From positions 186,001 to 250,000 of the forward strand of contig CALSOH010000001.1 of NCBI GenBank assembly GCA_943787925.1: a stretch of DNA of 64,000 nucleotides, read 5' to 3'. The translations under genes were made by a program, and so were the position numbers. The stretch comes from TMED14 sp003507115 (lineage in GTDB: Bacteria; Bacteroidota; Bacteroidia; Flavobacteriales; Schleiferiaceae). How positions within the stretch are numbered: the first letter of the stretch is position 1; each line of letters opens with the position of its first letter. The notes beneath the pieces were generated by a model. It had not been told where the DNA came from. It saw nothing but the letters and a program-made list of their open reading frames with translations, and made no database searches. Positions 41,176 through 49,071 of the stretch are shown piece after piece.

Positions 41176-43239
41176 ATGGCTTGGATTCGCCGATTAACGC
41201 TGGCCACTCTGCTTTTGCTTTCCGCTTCCTTGGGAGCTCAAACGCTCGATCTGGTTCAAGCGCCCAACCTATCAAAATGCACAGGAGATTCTTTGCGTTT
41301 GACGTTGACTATTGGCGCCCCAGGTATGAGCGCTTCAAACGATTTCTTTGTACTTCTCGCTCCAGGAATGAAGGCGGCCTTCACCCAAGCCGCGAGTGAC
41401 ACTTTGGACATTGTCAAATGGCAATCCATCACGCCCGCTCCCACAGGTACCATCGCGGACACCATCTCTGCCGGGGTGAAGTATGCCTGGGTGGTGATCC
41501 CGGTCACTATCACTGCGAACAATTTTTACAGTTTGGCGGTCCGCTCCACCTCGCCCGTTCTTTGGTCCGACACCATCCAAATGACCGTTAATGTGGCCCC
41601 GGAGGTTAACATTGAATCCATCTCAGGAGGTTTTGAAAATTTATACAGTGGGGGACCCGATTGGGGAATGTGTGAAGGTGATACTATCGTCTTGTATGCC
41701 ACCGAGGGCCTTGACAGCTATGTGTGGACCAATGGAGGCAGCCCCATCACCGGAGCTACCGCCGATTCATTGCTAGTGTTTGCCAGTGGCTCGTACGGGG
41801 TTACCGGCTCCTCGGGCAACTGTGACGTGATGAGCGCAGACACGACGATCAACGTCTTTGCTCCACAAACCGTGATTACCCACATTCCAACGGGGATGTT
41901 CACCCTAAATGTTTTAGACAAGGATAGCCAGATAGATTCTTTGGCCTTCTGTGAAACGGAATCTATCGTGTTGCGCGGCCCTGTTTCCTTTGCTTCAGGT
42001 ACGAGCGTCACGTATCAATGGGTCAAAGACTCGATTGACCAGTTCGGTCAAAAATTGAAGGTGGCCATCAGCGGCGCGACGAACCGAGACTATACCACCA
42101 ACCAGTCGGGATTGTACTCCTTAGTCACGGCGTGGTTCCCCGGTGGATGCCCCGATACCAGTTATGCCGTGGAGCTCTTTGTCGATACGGTGCCCGACAC
42201 CTTCATTGAGAACATCATGTGGACATGGCAGAGTGCGGCCTCCTTGGACATTTGCCCAGGTGATTCCACGTTGCTGCGCTCGAACGCGACCAGTTTCACC
42301 AACGACTGGACCTATCAGTGGGAGGTGATGTACCCTATTAGTACAGGCACATGGCAGGCTATTCCTGGTGGAGACCAGGAAGAGATCGTGGTGGATACCG
42401 CTTTGATGCCCGGTTCAGCGCAATATCGATTGGTTATCAATAGCGAAAACTGTGACTTCACCACGGCCCCTTTGCAGGTCAACCTGATTCCCTTACCCAC
42501 GGTCAATGTGGCCCCCAAGGATAGCTTGGCCTTGTGTGCGGGCGATTCGGTTTTGATTGGAGCGACAGGCAACGGACTGGCATACCAATGGACGTGGGCG
42601 ACGGGAAGCTACTCAGGCGTTTCATTCTATGCCAAGGATCCTGGCACTTATGTGGTGGAAGCGACGGGTCCGAATAATTGCACCAGCTATGACACCTTAA
42701 AAATCACCCAAATCGTGGTGACTCCGAATGCAGGTCCCGACCAAGTGGTCATGCCCGGCGACGTCGTTCAGCTCAATGCGACCGGGGGTTTACAGTACTA
42801 CTGGTATGCGGACAAGCCGGCTTACTTCAGTGACCCCTACAACCCCAATGCGCAAACGCGCCCCACGAGCGACACCACGTGGTACTTTGTAGAGGTGCGC
42901 AGTGCTCTAGGTTGTTGGGGCATTGACTCCATGATGGTGGTTCAATTTGATCCCTCCACCTTGCTGCCCAACTTGACGAACGTGATGAATGTTATTACGC
43001 CGAATGGAGATGGCTTCAATGATGTCTTCGACATGTCGGAAGTGGTTCAATCCGACTCCTGTGACCTCGTCATTTTGGATCGTTGGGGATCTAAAGTCTA
43101 CGAAGAGGTTCGCTACATCAGCGGCTGGGACGGCCGTAATGCGGGTGGAGATCCCCTGCCTGACGGAACCTACTACTATTTGCTGCTCTGCAACGGAGAA
43201 CCCCGTTACCGCGGCGCCATCACTGTAATTCGCAATTAA
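41176..43239 (+). CDS. Surface protein with Ig-like repeats and type B T9SS sorting domain
   Basis: A 687-residue exported protein. A signal peptide (MAWIRRLTLATLLLLSASLGAQ) leads to repeated Ig/PKD-like modules, each with a cysteine-containing CTGDSLRL-, CEGDTIVL- or CAGDSVLI-type opening. A module with YYWYADKPAYFSDPYNP precedes the C-terminal sorting domain (NVITPNGDGFNDVFDMSE, LDRWGSKVYEE, YYLLLCNGEPRYRGAITVIRN). The start at 41176 follows a promoter box by 27 bases. It is followed 13 bases later by the SprF-like gene, its likely export partner. The last ~190 residues resemble those of the protein at 44743-46647. Confidence 0.88.
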   Translation: MAWIRRLTLATLLLLSASLGAQTLDLVQAPNLSKCTGDSLRLTLTIGAPGMSASNDFFVLLAPGMKAAFTQAASDTLDIVKWQSITPAPTGTIADTISAGVKYAWVVIPVTITANNFYSLAVRSTSPVLWSDTIQMTVNVAPEVNIESISGGFENLYSGGPDWGMCEGDTIVLYATEGLDSYVWTNGGSPITGATADSLLVFASGSYGVTGSSGNCDVMSADTTINVFAPQTVITHIPTGMFTLNVLDKDSQIDSLAFCETESIVLRGPVSFASGTSVTYQWVKDSIDQFGQKLKVAISGATNRDYTTNQSGLYSLVTAWFPGGCPDTSYAVELFVDTVPDTFIENIMWTWQSAASLDICPGDSTLLRSNATSFTNDWTYQWEVMYPISTGTWQAIPGGDQEEIVVDTALMPGSAQYRLVINSENCDFTTAPLQVNLIPLPTVNVAPKDSLALCAGDSVLIGATGNGLAYQWTWATGSYSGVSFYAKDPGTYVVEATGPNNCTSYDTLKITQIVVTPNAGPDQVVMPGDVVQLNATGGLQYYWYADKPAYFSDPYNPNAQTRPTSDTTWYFVEVRSALGCWGIDSMMVVQFDPSTLLPNLTNVMNVITPNGDGFNDVFDMSEVVQSDSCDLVILDRWGSKVYEEVRYISGWDGRNAGGDPLPDGTYYYLLLCNGEPRYRGAITVIRN

Positions 43240-43252
43240 TTGCCCTGATTCC

Positions 43253-44746
43253 ATGAAAAAGACTCTTCTATTTGTATTTGCTCTAGGCAGCTGGATGGCT
43301 CAAGGCCAACAACTCCCTTTATATGCGAATTATTTCTTTGCACCTCAGATGACCAATCCTGCGAATTCGGGGGCGGATGGATTTAGTGAATTAACGACGA
43401 TGCACCGTCAACAATGGCAAGGCATGGAAGGTGCGCCCGAGACCTCCGCTTTGGTGTTCAATGGGGCATTGAACAAGGAGCGAATCGGATATTCTGTTTA
43501 TGCGTTTACGGATAAAACAGACATCGTCAGCCGTTCGGGTATTTATGGCAATTATGCCTACCACGCTCAGCTCTCTGAAAATTCAGTCCTGAGCTTTGGC
43601 GTTGGAGCGGGCTATGTAAACAATGCTTTTGATATGGCTTCCGTGCGGGTGAAAAACGAGGGAGATCCCTTCTTGTTCCCGGCAAACCAAAATGGAACCC
43701 TGGACATGACGCTGGGCATCAACTTGCGAGTGTCTGACTTCAACCTAGGCCTTAGTGTGCCCCAATTGTTGAATCCCACCATCACCTATAGTAATAACTA
43801 CGATGGTCCCGTGGCCTTTCATCTGATTCGCCACTACGTCGCACGCACCCAGTATGATATCCAAATCCAAAAGGACCGCATGGTCTTGTCGCCCATGGTG
43901 ACGGTTCGTGCTGCGGCCTTTGTAAAGCCCCAAGTGGATGCCGGATTGCTGTTCGATATGAAAGAATATGGGTACGTCGGTGCGATGTATCGCTCGAATT
44001 ATGCCGGGACTATCAATGCGGGCGTGCATTTGACCCCGGTCCTTACCCTGGGCTATGCGCATGAGTTTAGCACGAACACCTACGCATCGTATTTGGGAAT
44101 GTCGAACGAATTTATTCTGTCGTACAAGTTCGGCGATAACAATCGCAATGAACGCTTAGAAGCGGAACTCAAGCGATTGAAGGACAAGCAGCGTCAATCC
44201 AGCCAAGAAACCGAGAAATTGCTCAACGAGCGGTTTGAGGAGTTCAAGGAAGAAATGGGTGCAGCGCAAGCGGCTGAACTCGAGAAGCAGAAAGAAGCCC
44301 TCAAGGCTGAAGGCCTGCAACTGCAAGAAGCGGGTGCTCAAAACGGAGGATTGCGTGGAGGCGGTGGTAATTCATCGGCTTCGGGTGGTGGAACGAATGA
44401 AGGCTTTGCGGATGGATCATGGGGCCAAAGTGCCCAGTCTGATGCCATCAACAATGACGGCACAATCAAGGGCTACCGAAACGACGAATATGCCTCCAAC
44501 GTGGCTCCTGGTTCTCCGGGTTACTATGTGACAGCGGGTGTATACGGCGAGCAAGCCAATGCGGACCGCATGGCCAATAGTTTGGCGAAAAAGGGCATCT
44601 CTGCCAAGGTCTTCCGCGACAACCGCAACAATATGTTCTATGTGTACTTGTTGAAGTTCCGCAACTACGAAGGGGCAGAGCGCGCGAAGAGCACGGGCCT
44701 AAATGGTCAGTACTCCGGCAAACTGTGGATCAAGGTGGTTGAATGA
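43253..44746 (+). CDS. PorP/SprF-family T9SS membrane protein fused to coiled coil and SPOR domain
   Basis: A 497-residue protein with a signal peptide (1-19). Residues ~20-294 are a PorP/SprF outer membrane barrel: LPLYANYFFAPQMTNPANSGADG and the RQQWQGMEGAPET segment are hallmark sequences. Residues ~298-360 form a charged coiled coil (RNERLEAELKRLKDKQRQ...), 361-420 are a Gly/Ser/Asn-rich linker, and 421-497 look like a SPOR domain (GYYVTAGVYGEQANADRMANSL ... KLWIKVVE), which binds peptidoglycan. In Flavobacterium, SprF is needed for secretion of the type B adhesin SprB. The SPOR extension would tie the barrel to the cell wall. Two type B cargo genes flank it, the second in ATGA overlap. 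Confidence 0.85.
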   Translation: MKKTLLFVFALGSWMAQGQQLPLYANYFFAPQMTNPANSGADGFSELTTMHRQQWQGMEGAPETSALVFNGALNKERIGYSVYAFTDKTDIVSRSGIYGNYAYHAQLSENSVLSFGVGAGYVNNAFDMASVRVKNEGDPFLFPANQNGTLDMTLGINLRVSDFNLGLSVPQLLNPTITYSNNYDGPVAFHLIRHYVARTQYDIQIQKDRMVLSPMVTVRAAAFVKPQVDAGLLFDMKEYGYVGAMYRSNYAGTINAGVHLTPVLTLGYAHEFSTNTYASYLGMSNEFILSYKFGDNNRNERLEAELKRLKDKQRQSSQETEKLLNERFEEFKEEMGAAQAAELEKQKEALKAEGLQLQEAGAQNGGLRGGGGNSSASGGGTNEGFADGSWGQSAQSDAINNDGTIKGYRNDEYASNVAPGSPGYYVTAGVYGEQANADRMANSLAKKGISAKVFRDNRNNMFYVYLLKFRNYEGAERAKSTGLNGQYSGKLWIKVVE

Positions 44747-46647
44747 TGCGTAAGATTCTTTCGCTTGTTGGGTTCGTTCTGGGATTCGGATTCTTCTCCC
44801 ACAGTGCACAAGCAGCACATTTGGTGGGCGGTGAAATCACGTACACCTGCAACGGAGGGAACAACTACACCATCAAGCTTCGCATTTATCGTGACTGCAA
44901 CAGCGGAGGCGCCCAGTTTGACAATACGGTAACCTTCACCATTTTCGACAATACCGGAGCTCAGCTGTTTAATCCTACGGTGAACAAGGGACCAACGATT
45001 AATGTTCCCGCGGGAACGGGCAATCCCTGCCTACTCACGCCTCCGAATATTTGCACGGAGTATGCGGATTATGTTCACACGATGACCCTGCCCGCGCGGG
45101 TAGGTGGGTATACCATCTCCTACCAACGCTGCTGTCGGAATGCGACCATTTCAAATATTTCGGCCAGTGGCAAGGGAAACACCTACACGGTGCAGATTCC
45201 CTCGATGGACAACTGCAATAATTCACCTCAATTCACGACGGTTCCCCCGATTGTGCTTTGCTTGAACGACCAGCAAAACATCAATGCCTCGGCCACCGAT
45301 GCGGATGGCGATTCCTTGTACTATGAATTCTGCGACATCCTCAATGGAGGATCGAGCGGAAATGCTTCCCCGAATCCGGCCGCGGCCCCACCCTACGCAT
45401 CCATTTCATTCATTGCACCACAAACGAGCAGCAGTCCGATTCCCGGAAATCCGGCATTGACGATCAATCCGAACACGGGATATATTACGGGTTCTGCAAA
45501 TACCACCGGGCAGTTTGTCGTGGGCATATGTGTGAGCGAATACCGCAACGGAACCCTGCAATCCACCGTGCGTCGCGACTACCAGTTCAACATCACCAAT
45601 TGTGTGAGCAATGTGGTGGCGGACATGTTGACCCAAATGGAGAAACCCAGCTTGCTCTGTGGGGGACGAACCATGCCTTTCCAGGCGCAGACCTCCGGAG
45701 CCATTTCCTACTTCTGGGATTTTGGGGATACCACCACGGCCCAAGACACGAGCTCATCGCCCTCTCCCTCTTGGACCTATCCGGATACCGGTGAATACAC
45801 CGTGATGTTGGTCATCAATCCGGGTTTAGTTTGCACGGATACCGTTTACGAGAGTTTTCACATTTACGATGCACCGGACTATGTAATCGCCTACGATGGG
45901 CAAAGCTGCTTTGAAGCACAAGATCTTATGTTCTATGCGAGTGGTAGCACTCCCAATGACGCTACCTTCTCATGGGATTTTGGCAATTTGTCCAACACCT
46001 TCGGAGCGACGGGGGACACGGTCCAGCATGTCAGCTGGTCGCAGCCCGGCAAATTTCCTGTGCGATTGATCGTATCCTCCAAGACCTGCCCTGATACCAC
46101 GTATGACACCATCGATGTGGTCCAGTGGTCCTTGCCTGTCTTTGCGGGGAACGACACGGTGATTGCTCGAGGGGATACGGCCTACTTAAATGTTAGCGCG
46201 GGTTCTGCCTACCGTTGGTTCGCGGATAAACCAGTCTACTTCAACAACTACCGCCGCCAGGACCCACAAGCCTGGACCTACCAGGACTCCACCACGTTCT
46301 ATGTGATTGTGACCAATTCCGTTGGCTGTCAGGGAATGGATACAGTGTTCGTGTACTACTCGCCGGATCAAGTCGATCCGGACCTCTCGAACGTCCAGAA
46401 CGCCATGACGCCCAATGGCGATGGCATGAACGACGTCTTGGATCTCTCGGAAGTCACATTTGGAGAAACATGCACCTTGCGAGTGCTGAACCGTTGGGGT
46501 GGCCAAGTTTACTATCAGGAAGGCTATGATGACACCTGGGGCGGCACCAATGCCAACGGAAATTCCTTACCCCCGGGCACCTACTACATCTTGCTGCACT
46601 GCGGCAAGGAGCTCCGCTACGGAGGTCCTGTGACCATCGTCCGCTAG
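44743..46647 (+). CDS. Cell-surface PKD-repeat protein with type B T9SS sorting domain
   Basis: A 634-residue exported protein (a second ATG follows directly at 44746). A signal peptide ending SAQA is followed by AHLVGGEITYTCNGG, opening a ~300-residue domain with cysteine pairs (ICTEYADY, YQRCCRNATI, RRDYQFNITNC) nearly the same as in the protein at 12140-14347. A PKD module (YFWDFGDTTTAQ), another (FSWDFGNLSNTFG) and a module with YRWFADKPVYFNNY follow. The type B sorting domain ends it (NAMTPNGDGMNDVLDLSE, LNRWGGQVYY, YYILLHCGKELRYGGPVTIVR). Its start overlaps the SprF-like gene stop (ATGA), so the two are translated together. Confidence 0.9.
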   Translation: MMRKILSLVGFVLGFGFFSHSAQAAHLVGGEITYTCNGGNNYTIKLRIYRDCNSGGAQFDNTVTFTIFDNTGAQLFNPTVNKGPTINVPAGTGNPCLLTPPNICTEYADYVHTMTLPARVGGYTISYQRCCRNATISNISASGKGNTYTVQIPSMDNCNNSPQFTTVPPIVLCLNDQQNINASATDADGDSLYYEFCDILNGGSSGNASPNPAAAPPYASISFIAPQTSSSPIPGNPALTINPNTGYITGSANTTGQFVVGICVSEYRNGTLQSTVRRDYQFNITNCVSNVVADMLTQMEKPSLLCGGRTMPFQAQTSGAISYFWDFGDTTTAQDTSSSPSPSWTYPDTGEYTVMLVINPGLVCTDTVYESFHIYDAPDYVIAYDGQSCFEAQDLMFYASGSTPNDATFSWDFGNLSNTFGATGDTVQHVSWSQPGKFPVRLIVSSKTCPDTTYDTIDVVQWSLPVFAGNDTVIARGDTAYLNVSAGSAYRWFADKPVYFNNYRRQDPQAWTYQDSTTFYVIVTNSVGCQGMDTVFVYYSPDQVDPDLSNVQNAMTPNGDGMNDVLDLSEVTFGETCTLRVLNRWGGQVYYQEGYDDTWGGTNANGNSLPPGTYYILLHCGKELRYGGPVTIVR

Positions 46648-46674
46648 GCCCGCGCGGCCCCGAGTTCAGAGCAT

Positions 46675-46708
46675 AAAAAACCCCGGTCCTCAACGGCCGG
46701 GGTTTTTT
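46675..46708. terminator. Bidirectional intrinsic terminator between the T9SS cluster and dnaJ
   Basis: CCCCGG pairs with CCGGGG (46681-46686, 46697-46702) with A and T runs on either side, closing convergent transcripts. Confidence 0.88.
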
Positions 46709-46725
46709 GTTTGCGATGGCGGGAC

Positions 46726-47838
46726 TTACTGAAACATGTCCTTGACGCGGTCAAAGAATCCCTTGTCTGTCTTCCCAGGATTGGGCTGGAAATTGGCGCT
46801 CTCTTGAAGTTTCTCCAACATGGCCTTTTCCTCACTGCTCACAGATTTGGGCGTCCAGACCGAAATGTGGACCAACAAATCACCCGTGCCATACCCTTCC
46901 ACGCTGGGCAAGCCTTTGCCCTTGAGTCGCAGCGTCTTTCCGCTTTGGGTACCCGCATCAATTTTCATGCGTGCTTTTCCTTGGACGGTTGGAATTTCTG
47001 CGGTTGTACCGAGCGCTACATCCGGAAAGGAAAGGTATAAGTCGTAATGCAAGTTTTGGCCCTCTCGGACTAGCTCAGGATGAGGATCTTCTTCAATGCT
47101 GACGATGAGATCGCCGGCAGGGCCACCCATGGGGCCGTGGTTGCCTTTGCCGCCAACGCGCAATTGCATGCCGTCCTGCACCCCAGCAGGAATTTTGACA
47201 CTGACGACTTCCTCCATGCGCTCCAGGCCATCGGCCCCGACCCCGTCGGGACGCTTGTCAATCATCTTGCCGGATCCATTGCAGCCATGGCAAGCGGACG
47301 CCGTGCGCATCTGGCCTAGAATCGTATTCTGAATGCGGGTAATTTGCCCCGAGCCCTGGCAGACCGTACAGGTTTTAAATGTCAATCCCTCCGCGGGTAC
47401 GGCGCGACGAATCTTGATTTTCTTTTCGACCCCTCCCACGATATCCTCGAGGGTGAGTTTCACACGCACACGAAGGTTGGCTCCGCGTGCTGCGCCGCCT
47501 CGGCCTCCTCCTCCGCCAAAACCACCGAATCCACCGCCTCCGAAGATGTCTCCGAAGTGGCTGAAGATGTCGTCCATGTTCATGCCGCCGCCAAAACCAC
47601 CTCCGGAACCGGGTCCAAAAGCTTGGTGGCCATACTGGTCGTATTTCTGTTTTTTCTCGGGGTTGGAGAGGACCTCGTAGGCTTCCGCCGCTTCCTTGAA
47701 TTTATCCTCAGCCTCGGCATCTCCCGGGTTTTTGTCCGGGTGATACTGTATCGCCAGTTTGCGGTAGGCTTTTTTAATCTCGTCTGCTGCCGCAGACTTG
47801 TTGACGCCTAGAACCTCGTAGTAATCGCGCTTGGCCAT
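46726..47838 (-). CDS. dnaJ: Chaperone DnaJ with a reduced zinc domain
   Basis: A 370-residue Hsp40. The J domain (1-70) holds HPD in AIQYHPDKNPGD, and a glycine/phenylalanine-rich stretch follows to about 115. The zinc domain has only two CxxCxGxG repeats (CTVCQGSG and CHGCNGSG) instead of four. In E. coli DnaJ, repeats 1+4 and 2+3 each bind one zinc; the layout here fits loss of the 1+4 site and retention of the 2+3 site. The C-terminal substrate domains are intact (GTTAEIPTVQGKARMKID). It stimulates DnaK and lies 2 bases after grpE in one operon. Confidence 0.95.
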   Translation of the reverse strand: MAKRDYYEVLGVNKSAAADEIKKAYRKLAIQYHPDKNPGDAEAEDKFKEAAEAYEVLSNPEKKQKYDQYGHQAFGPGSGGGFGGGMNMDDIFSHFGDIFGGGGFGGFGGGGGRGGAARGANLRVRVKLTLEDIVGGVEKKIKIRRAVPAEGLTFKTCTVCQGSGQITRIQNTILGQMRTASACHGCNGSGKMIDKRPDGVGADGLERMEEVVSVKIPAGVQDGMQLRVGGKGNHGPMGGPAGDLIVSIEEDPHPELVREGQNLHYDLYLSFPDVALGTTAEIPTVQGKARMKIDAGTQSGKTLRLKGKGLPSVEGYGTGDLLVHISVWTPKSVSSEEKAMLEKLQESANFQPNPGKTDKGFFDRVKDMFQ

Positions 47839-47840
47839 GC

Positions 47841-48386
47841 TTAGGCGGGTTGTTGGTCCGCCACGACGACTTTGGCGTAGCGAATGATTTTGCTACCCAA
47901 ATGATAGCCTTTTTCAATTTGGTCCACCACTTTGCCCGCCATATCGGGGCTCGGGGCGGGGATATTGGTGATCGCTTCCATGGTTTCCACGTCAAAGACC
48001 TGCCCTATCGTGGATTCCATTTCCTTTAGACCTTCGGCCTTCAGGGTATTCATCAATTTCGTATAAATTAATTCCATGCCCACGCGTTCCGGGGAATCGG
48101 GGGCGATGTTTTTGAGCGCGCGCTCAAAATCGTCTACGATGGGGAGGACCGACTTGAGCACCTTTTCATTGGCCGTGGCCATGAGGTCCAGACGTTCGCG
48201 GGCATTGCGGCGACGGAAGTTTTCAAACTCGGCATATAGACGCAAGTTTTGGTCTTTCAGTGCCTGAATTTCTTCTTCATGCGAGGGAGTCTCTGCGGCC
48301 GTCTCCTCGGAGGTAGGCGTATCAACAGTAGACTCGAGCTCAGATTCGGGAACCTGGGGTTCGTGGGGGGTGGATTCTTTGGCCAT
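47841..48386 (-). CDS. grpE: Nucleotide exchange factor GrpE
   Basis: A 181-residue cochaperone that releases ADP from DnaK. An acidic, disordered N-terminus (about 1-40) leads to a long coiled coil with LKDQNLRLYAEFENFRRRNARERLDLMATANEKVLKSVLPIVDDFERAL. The C-terminal beta domain has GQVFDVETMEAITNIPAPS and KGYHLGSKIIRYAKVVV, both typical. It begins the grpE-dnaJ operon; dnaK is not in the window. A 9-bp inverted repeat about 35 bases upstream may be a heat-shock control site. Confidence 0.94.
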   Translation of the reverse strand: MAKESTPHEPQVPESELESTVDTPTSEETAAETPSHEEEIQALKDQNLRLYAEFENFRRRNARERLDLMATANEKVLKSVLPIVDDFERALKNIAPDSPERVGMELIYTKLMNTLKAEGLKEMESTIGQVFDVETMEAITNIPAPSPDMAGKVVDQIEKGYHLGSKIIRYAKVVVADQQPA

Positions 48387-48420
48387 GTCAGATAAAAACT
48401 ATGCTCCCCTCAAAGCAAAC

Positions 48421-48458
48421 AATCTGCCAAACTGCACGATGTGTCAGAATGGCAGATT
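48421..48458. promoter_or_regulatory. Inverted repeat upstream of grpE, possible heat-shock operator
   Basis: AATCTGCCA (48421-48429) and TGGCAGATT (48450-48458) are perfect inverted copies 20 bases apart. Inside, TGCCAaacTGCAC and TGTCAgaaTGGCA look like two TGnCA-N3-TGnCA units. It is not the CIRCE sequence. The regulator is unknown. Confidence 0.45.
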
Positions 48459-48471
48459 GCGGAGGAGTCGT

Positions 48472-48508
48472 CAGACAGGTCGGCCCCGAGAGGGCGACCT
48501 TTTGTCTG
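48472..48508 (-). terminator. Stem-loop after the TlpA-like gene, probable transcript end
   Basis: CAGAC/GTCTG outer stem and GGTCG..CGACC inner stem with a CTCTC-type loop, starting 2 bases after the stop at 48511. No T tract follows on the minus strand, so ending may need a factor, or the stem may only stabilise the mRNA. Confidence 0.45.
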
Positions 48509-48510
48509 GA

Positions 48511-49059
48511 TTATTTCAGAAGCGACTTAAGGGCTGCCTCTAATTGGGCACCGCGCAAACCCTTGGCGATTACTTTCCCATTGCTATCCACAAGGAAGGT
48601 CATCGGTATGGAATTGACGCCATACAGGGCAGCTCCTTGTGCCTTCCAGCCGCGGAGGTCGCTCACATGGCTGGCCCAGACGAGGCCGTCCTTTTCAATT
48701 GCCTGGATCCAGCGGTCTTTGGCTTGGTCCAAACTGACCGAGTAAATCTCAAATCCTTTACCCGCCGTGTATCTTTTGTCTTTGTACTCATTGTAAATGC
48801 GCACCACGTTGGGGTTTTCCATACGACATGGGCCACACCAGGAAGCCCAAAAGTCGATCAAGACCACTTTTCCGCGGAGATCGCTCAATTTCATGATGTC
48901 CCCGTTGGGGTTTTGGTAGGCCAATTCAGGGGCCTGGTCGCCCACATTGACATTGGCCAACTGGAGGTCCATGTCGGGACGGAGGCTCGTTTCGGCAGGC
49001 GTTGCCGCGGTCCAAACGAGGCTCGAAGCAATCAGGAGGGAGAGGAATGTGTATTTCAT
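48511..49059 (-). CDS. TlpA/ResA-like exported thioredoxin
   Basis: A 182-residue protein with a signal peptide (MKYTFLSLLIASSLVWTAA) and a thioredoxin domain of the TlpA/ResA type: VGDQAPELAYQNPNGDIMKLSDLRGKVVLIDFWASWCGPCRMENP. The redox motif is WCGPC, and the cis-proline is in SIPMTFLVDSNG. It probably reduces or isomerises disulfides in periplasmic or outer membrane proteins. It starts 12 bases after murA and ends that operon. The partner is not evident. Confidence 0.86.
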   Translation of the reverse strand: MKYTFLSLLIASSLVWTAATPAETSLRPDMDLQLANVNVGDQAPELAYQNPNGDIMKLSDLRGKVVLIDFWASWCGPCRMENPNVVRIYNEYKDKRYTAGKGFEIYSVSLDQAKDRWIQAIEKDGLVWASHVSDLRGWKAQGAALYGVNSIPMTFLVDSNGKVIAKGLRGAQLEAALKSLLK

Positions 49060-49071
49060 GATGGGCGCAAG

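Noticed and set aside
40943..41197. 84-codon plus-strand frame before the T9SS cluster
   Set aside because: No recognisable features, and it would cross the exact promoter box at 41141 and the start codon at 41176.
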